Shown here one piece after another: positions 1 through 7,680 of a stretch of DNA of 51,005 nucleotides. The translations under genes and the position numbers were made by a program. Below the pieces are notes generated by a model. The model ran no database searches, was not told the origin of the DNA, and saw nothing but the letters and a program-made list of their open reading frames with translations. The stretch lies in assembly GCA_016935615.1 (NCBI GenBank), contig JAFGQO010000026.1:1-51005 (forward strand), written 5' to 3'. This stretch comes from Bacteroidales bacterium. Lineage in GTDB: Bacteria > Bacteroidota > Bacteroidia > Bacteroidales > UBA10428. Position 1 is the stretch's first letter. The number at the start of each line of letters is the position of its first letter.

Positions 1-41
1 AATCAAGCTTTTTGCAGTATACTGCTATAAAACACTAACCA

Positions 42-1097
42 ATGATCAAAAAAGGGTACCCAATTGCATTCTTATTGTGCATTTCTTTTGCTTTGTTAGC
101 TCAACAGGGTGAATTCGATTATACGGATTATCGTAACCAGAGAATAGCAGAAAGATTATACAATAATGCTGTATCGGCAGTTCATGCACAGGATTATTAT
201 GGAGCTCTGTTTTATCTCGATAGTATAAATAAATTACAACCAAATTTTGCTGAAGCCTATATTGAAAGAGGAAAAATCTACTTTGTTAAAGAAAGGAAGA
301 ATGATGCTTTGGCCGAATTTCAGAAAGTTCTGAGTTTTGAACCTGATAACGGGGAAGCTTTGTTTTATAATGCTTATGTAAAGTTTACACAGGATACTTC
401 AAGTGTTGCAGCTTCCGATTTCGATATGGCCATAAAAAATAATTATACACTTCCACATGCTTTTTATTATCGGGGATTGATGAAATTGCTCGATCATCAG
501 TACAATGATGCCATCGCTGATTTTAGCATGGCAATTGAACGTAAGGCTGACTATGCGAAAGCTTATCATGACAGAGGTTCAGCAAAAAGAATGCTCGGTG
601 ATTACCAGGGTGCAATATACGATTACAGGCTGGCTATAAACTATGATAATAATTTGCTGATGGCCTATATAAATATGGGAACAACCAAGAAAAAACTTGG
701 AGATTTCCAGGGTGCCGAGCAGGATTATACAGTTGCAATTAACGTTGATTCTACAAACTTTCTACCTTATAATAACAGGGGAGGAGCAAGGTATATACTT
801 GGCAATCTTGAGGAAGCTGAATCTGATTTCAAGAAAGCCTATGAACTCAATCCGGAATCTCCCTCGGTGCTATGTAATATGGGAAATGTACTGGCAAAAG
901 CAGGCGATTATGAGTCAGCTATTGAATGGTATAACAAATCGCTTGAAATCAATCCTGCATTTGCAATATCATTTTTAAACAGAGGACTGGCTTACGAATT
1001 GCTTGGGATGCTTACTGAGGCATGCCTGGATTGGGAACAGGCAGCTCAGTTTGGATTGGAAGAAGCCAACGAATATTTAAAAGAATGTAACAAATAA
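42..1097 (+). CDS. Exported tetratricopeptide (TPR) repeat protein
   Basis: This 351-residue protein starts with a basic, hydrophobic signal peptide (MIKKGYPIAFLLCISFALLA) ending near residue 20, so it is exported. From about residue 35 to the end it is a run of TPR units of about 34 residues, with typical signatures such as YYRGLMKLLDHQYNDAIADF and YHDRGSAKRMLGDYQGAIYD. There is no catalytic motif; TPR solenoids act as protein-binding scaffolds. It lies 12 bp before the PorE-like gene and is probably co-transcribed with it. That pairing suggests a periplasmic or outer-membrane assembly role, which is inference. Only 41 bases precede the start codon, so its promoter or an upstream operon member may lie outside the window. 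Confidence 0.85.
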   Translation: MIKKGYPIAFLLCISFALLAQQGEFDYTDYRNQRIAERLYNNAVSAVHAQDYYGALFYLDSINKLQPNFAEAYIERGKIYFVKERKNDALAEFQKVLSFEPDNGEALFYNAYVKFTQDTSSVAASDFDMAIKNNYTLPHAFYYRGLMKLLDHQYNDAIADFSMAIERKADYAKAYHDRGSAKRMLGDYQGAIYDYRLAINYDNNLLMAYINMGTTKKKLGDFQGAEQDYTVAINVDSTNFLPYNNRGGARYILGNLEEAESDFKKAYELNPESPSVLCNMGNVLAKAGDYESAIEWYNKSLEINPAFAISFLNRGLAYELLGMLTEACLDWEQAAQFGLEEANEYLKECNK

Positions 1098-1109
1098 TCC
1101 ATTAGGATC

Positions 1110-3188
1110 ATGCCAAAAAAAATCACTCTGCTTTCTATACTGTTTCTCTTTCTGTCTTTTTCATCAGAAATATCTGCTCAGGTAAATCCTTTGAAAATCA
1201 AAAGAAAAGAGTTTAAAAAACAGGAGTATGGATTCAAGGATGCCTGGATGGCCGTTAAAGATGGCAACTATTATTATTCACGGGGTTTGGGATCGTACCG
1301 TCTGGCAAGAGAAAGTTATCTTATTGCATACGGATACAATCAGGACAATCCTGAACTGAACTATATGATTGGCAGATGTTATTTGTACAGTGATAATAAA
1401 TTTGAATCTATCAAGTATATCGAGAAAGCCTATACACTTAAGCCCGATGTAAATTATGATATTCATTTGCTGATGGGTATGGCGTACCATCAGATCCTTG
1501 AGTTCGATAAAGCCATTGCTGAATACAATTATTTCATAAATAAACTGCATCCGAAATTAAGACCTGATTATCAATCGCAGGTTGATTTATACATACAACA
1601 ATGCAAAAATGGCAAATTGCTGACCGAGGTGCCTAAAAGAGTTGTGATAAATAACCTGGGACCGGGTGTTAACTCAGTTTTTGATGAGTATGGTCCGGTG
1701 ATTGATAAAGAAGGAACAATCATGTATTTCACCTCAAGAAGAAAATACTCTAAAAAAAGTAAGAAGAGCATTATTGATGATAAGTATTTCGAAGATATTT
1801 ACAATTCGGATCAGGAAAAAGGCGTATGGACAAGAGCAAGACGTCTGGATAAAAAGATAACCGGGAAGACCAATACGACCAATGTTGCTGTTGTAGGGCT
1901 CTCACCTGACAAGCAGAGTCTGTACATTTACAAAGGGAAGAATCATGGCGGCGACTTGTATGTAAGCAGGTTGAAAAAGGGAGTATGGACTGCTCCAAGA
2001 TCCCTTTCAAAATTTAACACCAAGCATCGTGAAGTATCAATGTGTCTTTCATCTGATGAATCGACTTTGTATTTTGTATCGAGCAATACCAAAGCAGGAT
2101 ATGGCGGAACAGATATTTATATTAGCAGGAAGAATGAGCATGACAAATGGGAAAAACCAGTGAATGCAGGCAATGTTATTAATACTTTTTTCGACGAGTT
2201 GGGTGTAAGTCTTGGTGCAAATGATTCTGTTTTGTTTTTTAGTTCAAAAGGACATAATTCCATGGGAGGGTATGATGTTTTTATGAGCACTCTGAGCAAT
2301 GTTGGCTTGTGGTCAAAACCTGTTAATCTAGGATATCCTATCAATACACCAAATGATGATATATTTTATGTGGATGTGCCGGGTGGAAAAACAGGGTATT
2401 ATTCTACCAACAGAGAATCCGGCCTGGGAGGCATGGATATTTATAAGATAATTTATCTCGGAGCTGAGAAAGATATGTTTGTTGGTGATGCGGAAGACCT
2501 GGTTGTCGGTGCAAAATTCCCTTACGATAATATTTATTTTGTTCCGTCTCAAAAGTTGAAGGTCGATACTTCAATACTTATGAGAGGATTTATTAATGAC
2601 TCTGAAAACCAGAATCCGATAGTTGCTAAACTTGAAATAATCGATCGTGAGAAAAGTCAGGTAATGGCCACTGCTATTTCAGATCCCACCGGAAATTATT
2701 CCGTTAAGATCCCTGAATCGAAAGAATATGGAGTGGAAATTGTTGCAAAAGGATACCTTCTTTATCTGGATATGGTTGACCTGTCAATGAAAACTTATGA
2801 TGAGGTAGTAGTAAAAAACTTTTTGCTTGACAGGGTAGAAGTGGGGGCTAAGGTAATACTTAAAAACATTTATTTTGAAACCGGGAAATCCACGCTTAAG
2901 CAAGAGTCGTTTACAAGTTTAAACAATGTGGTAAGACTGCTGGAAAGTAATCCATCTGTCAGAATAGAAATATCAGGTCATACTGATAATGTCGGAAGCC
3001 TCAGTCTGAACACAAAACTATCGAATAACAGGGCGAAAGCAGTGGTGAATTACCTTGTGAGCAATGGAATTTCTGAGAGCCGTCTGGAATACAAAGGTTA
3101 TGCCTATTCACAACCAATCGCTCCGAATAACACGGCCGAAGGCAGGGCTAAGAATCGCCGGGTTGAATTTAAAGTACTCAGCAAATAA
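1110..3188 (+). CDS. PorE-like outer-membrane protein: TPR, propeller, CRD and OmpA domains
   Basis: The 692-residue product has a signal peptide (cleaved near residue 24) and four modules in order. TPR-like helices span about residues 50-160, and PD40/WD40-like propeller blades about 180-450 with repeated patterns such as YFTSRR, YFVSSNTKAGYGGTDIY and FFSSKGHNSMGGYDVF. A carboxypeptidase-regulatory-like beta-sandwich follows at about 490-575, then an OmpA-C peptidoglycan-binding domain at about 580-690. The OmpA domain keeps the SGHTDNVG and LSNNRAKAV motifs that bind diaminopimelate. This module order is that of PorE, a T9SS-associated outer-membrane/periplasm protein of Porphyromonas. Similar proteins exist in other contexts, so the T9SS link is inferred. 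It is supported by the GH9 gene in this window, whose product has a T9SS C-terminal domain. Confidence 0.8.
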   Translation: MPKKITLLSILFLFLSFSSEISAQVNPLKIKRKEFKKQEYGFKDAWMAVKDGNYYYSRGLGSYRLARESYLIAYGYNQDNPELNYMIGRCYLYSDNKFESIKYIEKAYTLKPDVNYDIHLLMGMAYHQILEFDKAIAEYNYFINKLHPKLRPDYQSQVDLYIQQCKNGKLLTEVPKRVVINNLGPGVNSVFDEYGPVIDKEGTIMYFTSRRKYSKKSKKSIIDDKYFEDIYNSDQEKGVWTRARRLDKKITGKTNTTNVAVVGLSPDKQSLYIYKGKNHGGDLYVSRLKKGVWTAPRSLSKFNTKHREVSMCLSSDESTLYFVSSNTKAGYGGTDIYISRKNEHDKWEKPVNAGNVINTFFDELGVSLGANDSVLFFSSKGHNSMGGYDVFMSTLSNVGLWSKPVNLGYPINTPNDDIFYVDVPGGKTGYYSTNRESGLGGMDIYKIIYLGAEKDMFVGDAEDLVVGAKFPYDNIYFVPSQKLKVDTSILMRGFINDSENQNPIVAKLEIIDREKSQVMATAISDPTGNYSVKIPESKEYGVEIVAKGYLLYLDMVDLSMKTYDEVVVKNFLLDRVEVGAKVILKNIYFETGKSTLKQESFTSLNNVVRLLESNPSVRIEISGHTDNVGSLSLNTKLSNNRAKAVVNYLVSNGISESRLEYKGYAYSQPIAPNNTAEGRAKNRRVEFKVLSK

Positions 3189-3212
3189 CGAAAATTGATT
3201 TTCTTTTCATAG

Positions 3213-3256
3213 AAAGGGCTGGCTTAAAATTTCAAATTTTAAAACAGCCCTTTTTT
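3213..3256 (+). terminator. Rho-independent terminator after the PorE-like gene
   Basis: The left arm AAAGGGCTG (3213-3221) pairs with CAGCCCTTT (3245-3253). Inside it, TTAAAATTT (3224-3232) pairs with AAATTTTAA (3234-3242) around a single C. A T run follows to 3256. It lies 24 bases after the stop codon and separates this unit from gcvT. Confidence 0.88.
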
Positions 3257-3261
3257 CATGT

Positions 3262-3280
3262 TATGACAATAATTGTCATA
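3262..3280. promoter_or_regulatory. 19-bp perfect palindrome, candidate operator for gcvT
   Basis: TATGACAAT-A-ATTGTCATA is a perfect inverted repeat centred on 3271. It lies 21 bases upstream of the gcvT -7 element, where it would overlap the -33 region, and it has no T run of its own. That position fits a repressor or activator site. The regulator is unknown. Confidence 0.5.
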
Positions 3281-3301
3281 AAAATCTTCCGTCATTATTT
3301 C

Positions 3302-3309
3302 TACATTTG
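3302..3309 (+). promoter_or_regulatory. Bacteroidota -7 element for gcvT
   Basis: TACATTTG matches the TAnnTTTG consensus exactly. It lies 18 bases before the ATG at 3328. A possible upstream TTG start at 3307 falls inside this element, which rules against using that start. No -33 TTTG box is seen at the usual spacing. Confidence 0.65.
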
Positions 3310-3327
3310 TACCATAATTCATACGAT

Positions 3328-4419
3328 ATGAAAGAAACTGTTCTGACCAAACTGCATAAGGAAGCCGGTGCGCGCATGATGGAATATGCCGGTTTCAATA
3401 TGCCGGTTGAGTATTCAGGTGTTGTAAAGGAACATCTTGCAGTAAGAAATGCAGCGGGTATTTTTGATGTCTCTCATATGGGAGAGTTCTGGGTAAAAGG
3501 AAAAAATGCAGTGGATTTGTTACAGTATACAACCACCAACAATGTTTCCGGGCTGGAAATCGGCAAAGCTCAGTATTCCTGTATGCCTAACGGAAAGGGA
3601 GGAATTGTGGATGATCTGATCATCTACAGGTTTGAACCGGAAAAGTATATGCTTGTGGTAAATGCTTCAAACATCGAAAAAGACTGGAACTGGCTGAATA
3701 AAAACAATGCTTTTGGTGCTGTCCTTGAAAATGTTTCCGATAGGATGTCGCTGATTGCATTACAGGGTCCTAAAGCAAAAGATATTCTTCAAAAACTGGT
3801 GGATTTTAACCTGGCATCACTGAAGAGTTTCACGTTTTCTGCTATGACTGTCGGTCAATCGGAAAATGTTATTGTATCTGTTACAGGCTATACTGGTGCC
3901 GGAGGATTCGAGTTGTATTGTCATAATCAGGTTGCACCTTCTCTTTGGAAAGAAATAATGAAAGCAGGAGACCCCTTCGGACTTATACCGGCAGGTCTTG
4001 CTGCCAGGGATACCCTTCGACTTGAAATGGGTTACTCTCTTTACGGGAATGATATTGACGATACTACATCGCCCATTGAAGCCGGTTTATCCTGGATCGT
4101 GAAGATGAATAAAGAAAAGGAGTTTATTGATAAAAAAAAATACCAGTTTCAGATGGAGAACGGAGTAAGCAAAAAACTGGTAGGCTTTAAGTTGATTGAC
4201 AGGGGTATTCCCCGAAAAGATTATAAACTGTTAAATTCAGGCGGTGAAGAAATTGGAAAAGTAACCTCAGGAACAATGTCACCTATATTGCAACAGGGAA
4301 TTGGCATGGGGTATCTAAGAACTGAAGAAGCCAGGGTTGATAATGAAATTTATGTGCAGGTGAGGAACAAATCGCTTAAAGCCATTGTCGTTAAATTGCC
4401 ATTCCTGACAAAACAATGA
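3328..4419 (+). CDS. gcvT: Aminomethyltransferase (glycine cleavage system T protein)
   Basis: GcvT transfers the methylene group of aminomethyl-lipoyl-H protein to tetrahydrofolate, releasing ammonia, in the cytosolic glycine cleavage complex. The 363-residue product (start at 3328) has the normal family length. It shows hallmark segments near the N-terminus (GARMMEYAGFNMPVEY, GIFDVSHMGEF), the central GPKAKDIL region, and GLAARDTLRLEMGYSLYGND followed by SPIEAGLSWIV. The C-terminal barrel holds GKVTSGTMSP. A frame-open TTG at 3307 is rejected because it overlaps the -7 promoter element. The comB-like gene follows after 3 bp, so the two are probably co-transcribed. Genes for GcvH and GcvP are not in the window. 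Confidence 0.95.
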   Translation: MKETVLTKLHKEAGARMMEYAGFNMPVEYSGVVKEHLAVRNAAGIFDVSHMGEFWVKGKNAVDLLQYTTTNNVSGLEIGKAQYSCMPNGKGGIVDDLIIYRFEPEKYMLVVNASNIEKDWNWLNKNNAFGAVLENVSDRMSLIALQGPKAKDILQKLVDFNLASLKSFTFSAMTVGQSENVIVSVTGYTGAGGFELYCHNQVAPSLWKEIMKAGDPFGLIPAGLAARDTLRLEMGYSLYGNDIDDTTSPIEAGLSWIVKMNKEKEFIDKKKYQFQMENGVSKKLVGFKLIDRGIPRKDYKLLNSGGEEIGKVTSGTMSPILQQGIGMGYLRTEEARVDNEIYVQVRNKSLKAIVVKLPFLTKQ

Positions 4420-4422
4420 TCG

Positions 4423-5139
4423 ATGGATAGATGCAAAATTGAAGTTTGTCTGACACCAGCTGTTTACGAAACATTTCGCAACGATGATGCTGTCGTCGTA
4501 ATTGTTGATATTCTGCGTGCTACATCGGCAATATGCACTGCATTCATGAATGGAGCAAAAAAAATTATTCCGGTTGCAACACTTGAAGAGGCACAGGATT
4601 ATAAAAATCGTGGCTATTTGGTAGCTGCAGAAAGAGACGGAATTGTTCGTGATTTTGCCGATTTCGGAAATTCTCCTTACAATTTTACTCCCAACCGGGT
4701 GAAAGGGAAAGAAATAGTTTATAGTACAACAAACGGAACAAATACAATCATGATGGCGGCTCATAGTCACGAGGTACTGATAGGTTCGTATCTGAATCAC
4801 AAAGCTCTGGTTGACCATGTCCATCATAAAAAACATGATTTGCTTATTTTATGTGCAGGGTGGAAAAATAAATTTAACCTTGAGGATACCTTATTTGCGG
4901 GAGCATTGGCTGAATCGGTCCTCAGGGATGATCGGTTTTATACTATTTGTGACTCGACTTATGCATCGATAGATTTATGGAATATAGCCAGGCAGGATAT
5001 GAATGCTTATGTTGAGAAAGTCGCTCAGCGTCACCGTTTGAAAAAAAATGGACTGGACGATGTACTGGAATATTGCCATACGTTCAATCTGACCACAAAA
5101 ATCCCTTTTTTAAAAGATGTTTACCTGGTAACAGAATGA
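4423..5139 (+). CDS. comB: ComB-family 2-phosphosulfolactate phosphatase
   Basis: The 238-residue protein has the length and motifs of ComB: VVVIVDILRATSAICTAF near the N-terminus, an AERDG motif, DFGNSPY and YSTTNGT. The family hydrolyses 2-phospho-3-sulfolactate to sulfolactate, with Mg2+, in coenzyme M synthesis in methanogens and in sulfolactate formation elsewhere. Bacteroidota do not make coenzyme M, so the physiological product here is uncertain. The start ATG follows the gcvT stop by 3 bases. Downstream, after a 344-base gap, lie serC and serA, which make phosphoserine. Cysteate and sulfonolipid routes can start from phosphoserine, so a sulfonate role is possible but inferred. Confidence 0.85.
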   Translation: MDRCKIEVCLTPAVYETFRNDDAVVVIVDILRATSAICTAFMNGAKKIIPVATLEEAQDYKNRGYLVAAERDGIVRDFADFGNSPYNFTPNRVKGKEIVYSTTNGTNTIMMAAHSHEVLIGSYLNHKALVDHVHHKKHDLLILCAGWKNKFNLEDTLFAGALAESVLRDDRFYTICDSTYASIDLWNIARQDMNAYVEKVAQRHRLKKNGLDDVLEYCHTFNLTTKIPFLKDVYLVTE

Positions 5140-5372
5140 TCTGCCGTAAAGCTTTATTAAACCATTGGTCCTTATAAAGAAAACAGTACAGAATTCCTTG
5201 AACTGAAATTTACTTTGGCTGTCGCTTTTTCTGATTTTTATTAACATTATAGTATATGAACAAAGCCAGAGTGTGGAGGCAGACAAGTAGATTTAACAGG
5301 ATTAGAGGTAATGAACATACCTGTTAGTAAAAAGTATAGAGATATTATCGGGTAAAATGTTGATAGTATTGA

Positions 5373-5380
5373 TATTTTTG
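5373..5380 (+). promoter_or_regulatory. Bacteroidota -7 element for serC operon
   Basis: TATTTTTG matches TAnnTTTG. It would start transcription near 5387 and give a leader of about 95 bases before serC. No clear -33 box is visible. Confidence 0.5.
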
Positions 5381-5403
5381 TATTTTTACGCTTCCGATTT
5401 TCA

Positions 5404-5423
5404 ATTGTTATTTAAATAACAAT
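5404..5423. promoter_or_regulatory. 20-bp perfect palindrome in the serC leader
   Basis: ATTGTTATTT is followed directly by AAATAACAAT, a perfect inverted repeat with no loop. It lies 23 bases downstream of the -7 element and 60 bases before the serC start. A site there could bind a repressor. The TTGT...ACAA ends resemble Crp/Fnr-type sites, but no regulator can be named. Confidence 0.45.
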
Positions 5424-5483
5424 GAAAATTATGTTCGTCTTTCTGCGCTGGCAACCGGAAATCATTAACAAACGAGATATATT

Positions 5484-6554
5484 ATGAAAAAGCACAATTT
5501 TTACGCGGGACCTTCAATTATTCCCGATGAAGTGAAGGAAGTAACTGCAAAAGGTATTTTAGATCTTAATGGAATTGGATTATCGGTAATGGAAGTATCT
5601 CATCGATCAAAAGAATTTTCTGCAATAATTGAAGAGACTGCTTTGCTTATACGTGAATTGATGGCCGTACCTGCCTCACATTCTGTAGTTTTTACCCACG
5701 GAGGTGCGAGTTTGAACTTCTGCATGGTGCCTTACAATATGTTGCAGAAAAAGGCTGCTTATCTTGATACGGGATCATGGTCGTCAAAGGCTATTAAAGA
5801 AGCCAGACTTTTTGGAGAGGTAGAAGTAGTAGCATCATCAAAAGACAAAAACTATACATATATACCCAGGGATTTTACAATACCTGCTGATGCAGATTAT
5901 TTTCATATTACCACCAACAATACCATTTTTGGTACTGAGATCAGGGAGGATATTGATTCACCTGTTCCTTTGATAGCCGATGCTTCTTCTGACATATTAA
6001 GTCGTCCTGTGGATGTTTCCAGGTATGGGATGATATATGCAGGTGCACAGAAAAATGTCGGACCGGCAGGTGTTGCTGTGGCTATAATAAAAAATGATAT
6101 TCTTGGGAAAGTGGATCGTCCGATACCCACAATGCTTGATTACAGAACATATATTGATAAGGCATCGCTTTTCAATACACCCGCTTGTGTGTCACTATAC
6201 GGATGTCTCAACATGCTGAAATGGCTGAAAAACCTTGGTGGTGTGGAAGCCATTTATAAAAAGAACCTTGAAAAAGCAGGTATCCTTTACGAGGAGATTG
6301 ACAGGAACAAACTTTTCAAATCAACGATTCCGGATGAAAAAGACCGGTCTATTATGAATGTCACTTTTGTAATGACCGACGAATATAAAGAAAAAGAAGC
6401 GGCCTTTCTGGAATACGCTGCTTCCAAAGGTATGGTTGGAGTAAAAGGACATCGTTCCGTGGGTGGTTTCAGAGCATCCATATACAATGCCATGCCAATA
6501 GAGAGTGTGAAAGCACTGATTCATACAATGAAAGAGTTCGAGGCTACACTTTAA
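5484..6554 (+). CDS. serC: Phosphoserine aminotransferase
   Basis: SerC converts 3-phosphohydroxypyruvate and glutamate to O-phosphoserine and 2-oxoglutarate using PLP, the second step of serine synthesis. It also acts in pyridoxal phosphate synthesis in some bacteria. At 356 residues it has the family length. It opens with [13 protein letters not shown], has EVSHRSKEF and the [10 protein letters not shown] segment, and carries the Schiff-base lysine K190 in [10 protein letters not shown]. The C-terminal [15 protein letters not shown] motif is intact. serA follows after 12 bp, so the two form an operon. Confidence 0.97.
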   Translation: MKKHNFYAGPSIIPDEVKEVTAKGILDLNGIGLSVMEVSHRSKEFSAIIEETALLIRELMAVPASHSVVFTHGGASLNFCMVPYNMLQKKAAYLDTGSWSSKAIKEARLFGEVEVVASSKDKNYTYIPRDFTIPADADYFHITTNNTIFGTEIREDIDSPVPLIADASSDILSRPVDVSRYGMIYAGAQKNVGPAGVAVAIIKNDILGKVDRPIPTMLDYRTYIDKASLFNTPACVSLYGCLNMLKWLKNLGGVEAIYKKNLEKAGILYEEIDRNKLFKSTIPDEKDRSIMNVTFVMTDEYKEKEAAFLEYAASKGMVGVKGHRSVGGFRASIYNAMPIESVKALIHTMKEFEATL

Positions 6555-6566
6555 AAAACAAATATT

Positions 6567-7487
6567 ATGACCAAGGTACTTATAGCAACGGTTAAACCCT
6601 TTGCTCCAATTGCTGTTGAAGGGATTAAGAAAATTTTAGATGATGCCGGATTTCAAATTGCTCTGCTTGAGAAATATTCATCGCAGGATGAATTGATTTC
6701 TGCTGTTTCGGATGTCGATGCGATTATTTTCAGGAGTGATAGTATTGATAAAGAGGTTATTGATGCAGGCAAAAACCTTAAGATTTTAGTGAGAGCAGGA
6801 GCAGGATACGATAATGTCGATTTGGAGGCGGCTACAGCCAAAGGCATTTGTGTCATGAATACTCCCGGTCAGAATTCCAATGCTGTGGCAGAATTAGGCA
6901 TAGGCATGATGATACTAATGAATCGTAACCGGTTCAACGGAACAGCAGGTACAGAATTGAGAGGCAAAAAATTTGGTCTTCAGGCATATGGTCATATAGG
7001 GAAAATAATGGGCCATATTGGCAAAGGTCTGGGAATGGAACTATATGCGCACGATCCGTATATCGACAAAGTAATTATTGAAAATGATGGCGTAAAATAC
7101 TCGGAGAGTGTAAAAGATCTCTATAAAACCTGTCAGTATATAGCTACAAATCTTCCAGCCAATGAGAAAACAAAAGCATGTGTTAATTATGAGCTTTTAT
7201 CAGTAATGCCTAAGGGAGCTACACTTGTTAATACAGCAAGAAAAGAGATCATAGATGAAAAATCTCTTGTAAAGATGTTCGAAGAAAGACCGGATTTCAG
7301 ATACATTACAGATACAGCACCTGATTGTAAAGATATTCTTACGGAAAAATACCCTGATCGCTATTTTGCCACACCGAAAAAGATGGGGGCTCAGACTGCC
7401 GAGGCCAATATTAATGCAGGACTTGCTGCTGCCCGTCAGATTGTTGGCTATATTAAGAATGGGAATACAACATTTAAGGTAAATTGA
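6567..7487 (+). CDS. serA: D-3-phosphoglycerate dehydrogenase, short lysine-type (IIIK)
   Basis: SerA oxidises 3-phosphoglycerate to 3-phosphohydroxypyruvate with NAD, the first step of serine synthesis. At 306 residues it is the short form with no ACT or ASB regulatory domain. The 2-hydroxyacid dehydrogenase pattern is present: VRAGAGYDNVD, NTPGQNSNAVAE, a Rossmann turn (AYGHIGKIMG) and the catalytic arginine in LVNTARKEIID. The usual catalytic histidine of the TPH motif is replaced by lysine: the sequence reads FATPKKMGAQ, with K271 in the His position. This matches the type IIIK enzymes known from Entamoeba and Bacteroidota, so the enzyme is probably active and not decayed. The lack of an ACT domain suggests no direct serine feedback. 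Confidence 0.93.
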   Translation: MTKVLIATVKPFAPIAVEGIKKILDDAGFQIALLEKYSSQDELISAVSDVDAIIFRSDSIDKEVIDAGKNLKILVRAGAGYDNVDLEAATAKGICVMNTPGQNSNAVAELGIGMMILMNRNRFNGTAGTELRGKKFGLQAYGHIGKIMGHIGKGLGMELYAHDPYIDKVIIENDGVKYSESVKDLYKTCQYIATNLPANEKTKACVNYELLSVMPKGATLVNTARKEIIDEKSLVKMFEERPDFRYITDTAPDCKDILTEKYPDRYFATPKKMGAQTAEANINAGLAAARQIVGYIKNGNTTFKVN

Positions 7488-7501
7488 TTGAATTTGAATC
7501 C

Positions 7502-7577
7502 AGCGAGCGCATTGGTTTCCCTGCCAGCCGGTTCACCCGTCGTAGGGTGGCAGGGTGGTGCTGGGTTAGCGAGCGCA
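7502..7577. repeat. Hairpin segment flanked by 10-bp direct repeats
   Basis: AGCGAGCGCA occurs at 7502-7511 and again at 7568-7577. Between them is a G+C-rich block with nested inverted repeats: CCCTGCC (7519-7525) pairs with GGCAGGG (7549-7555), with ACCC/GGGT inside. The block's start (ATTGGTTTCCCTGCC) resembles the repeat near 9084. It looks like a small dispersed palindromic element between serA and the DUF1015 gene. Confidence 0.5.
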
Positions 7578-7680
7578 AAAAAATAAACAAAGAAGAATCG
7601 AAGATTACTCGCTATGTTCGTGAGGATAGTTCCTCGATGCTTGCGGCGAGGAGTTTCAATTATCAGAACATTATTTTCTT

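Larger units (their letters stand above)
5140..5483. other. Intergenic region comB-serC (344 bases)
   Basis: No ORF of note or RNA gene was seen. The last 110 bases hold the serC -7 element and a 20-bp palindrome, listed separately. The first 200 bases are AT-rich and featureless to the eye. Confidence 0.6.

Noticed and set aside
6567..7487. serA as a pseudogene because the catalytic histidine is missing
   Set aside because: The frame is intact and the lysine substitution fits the known type IIIK enzymes.
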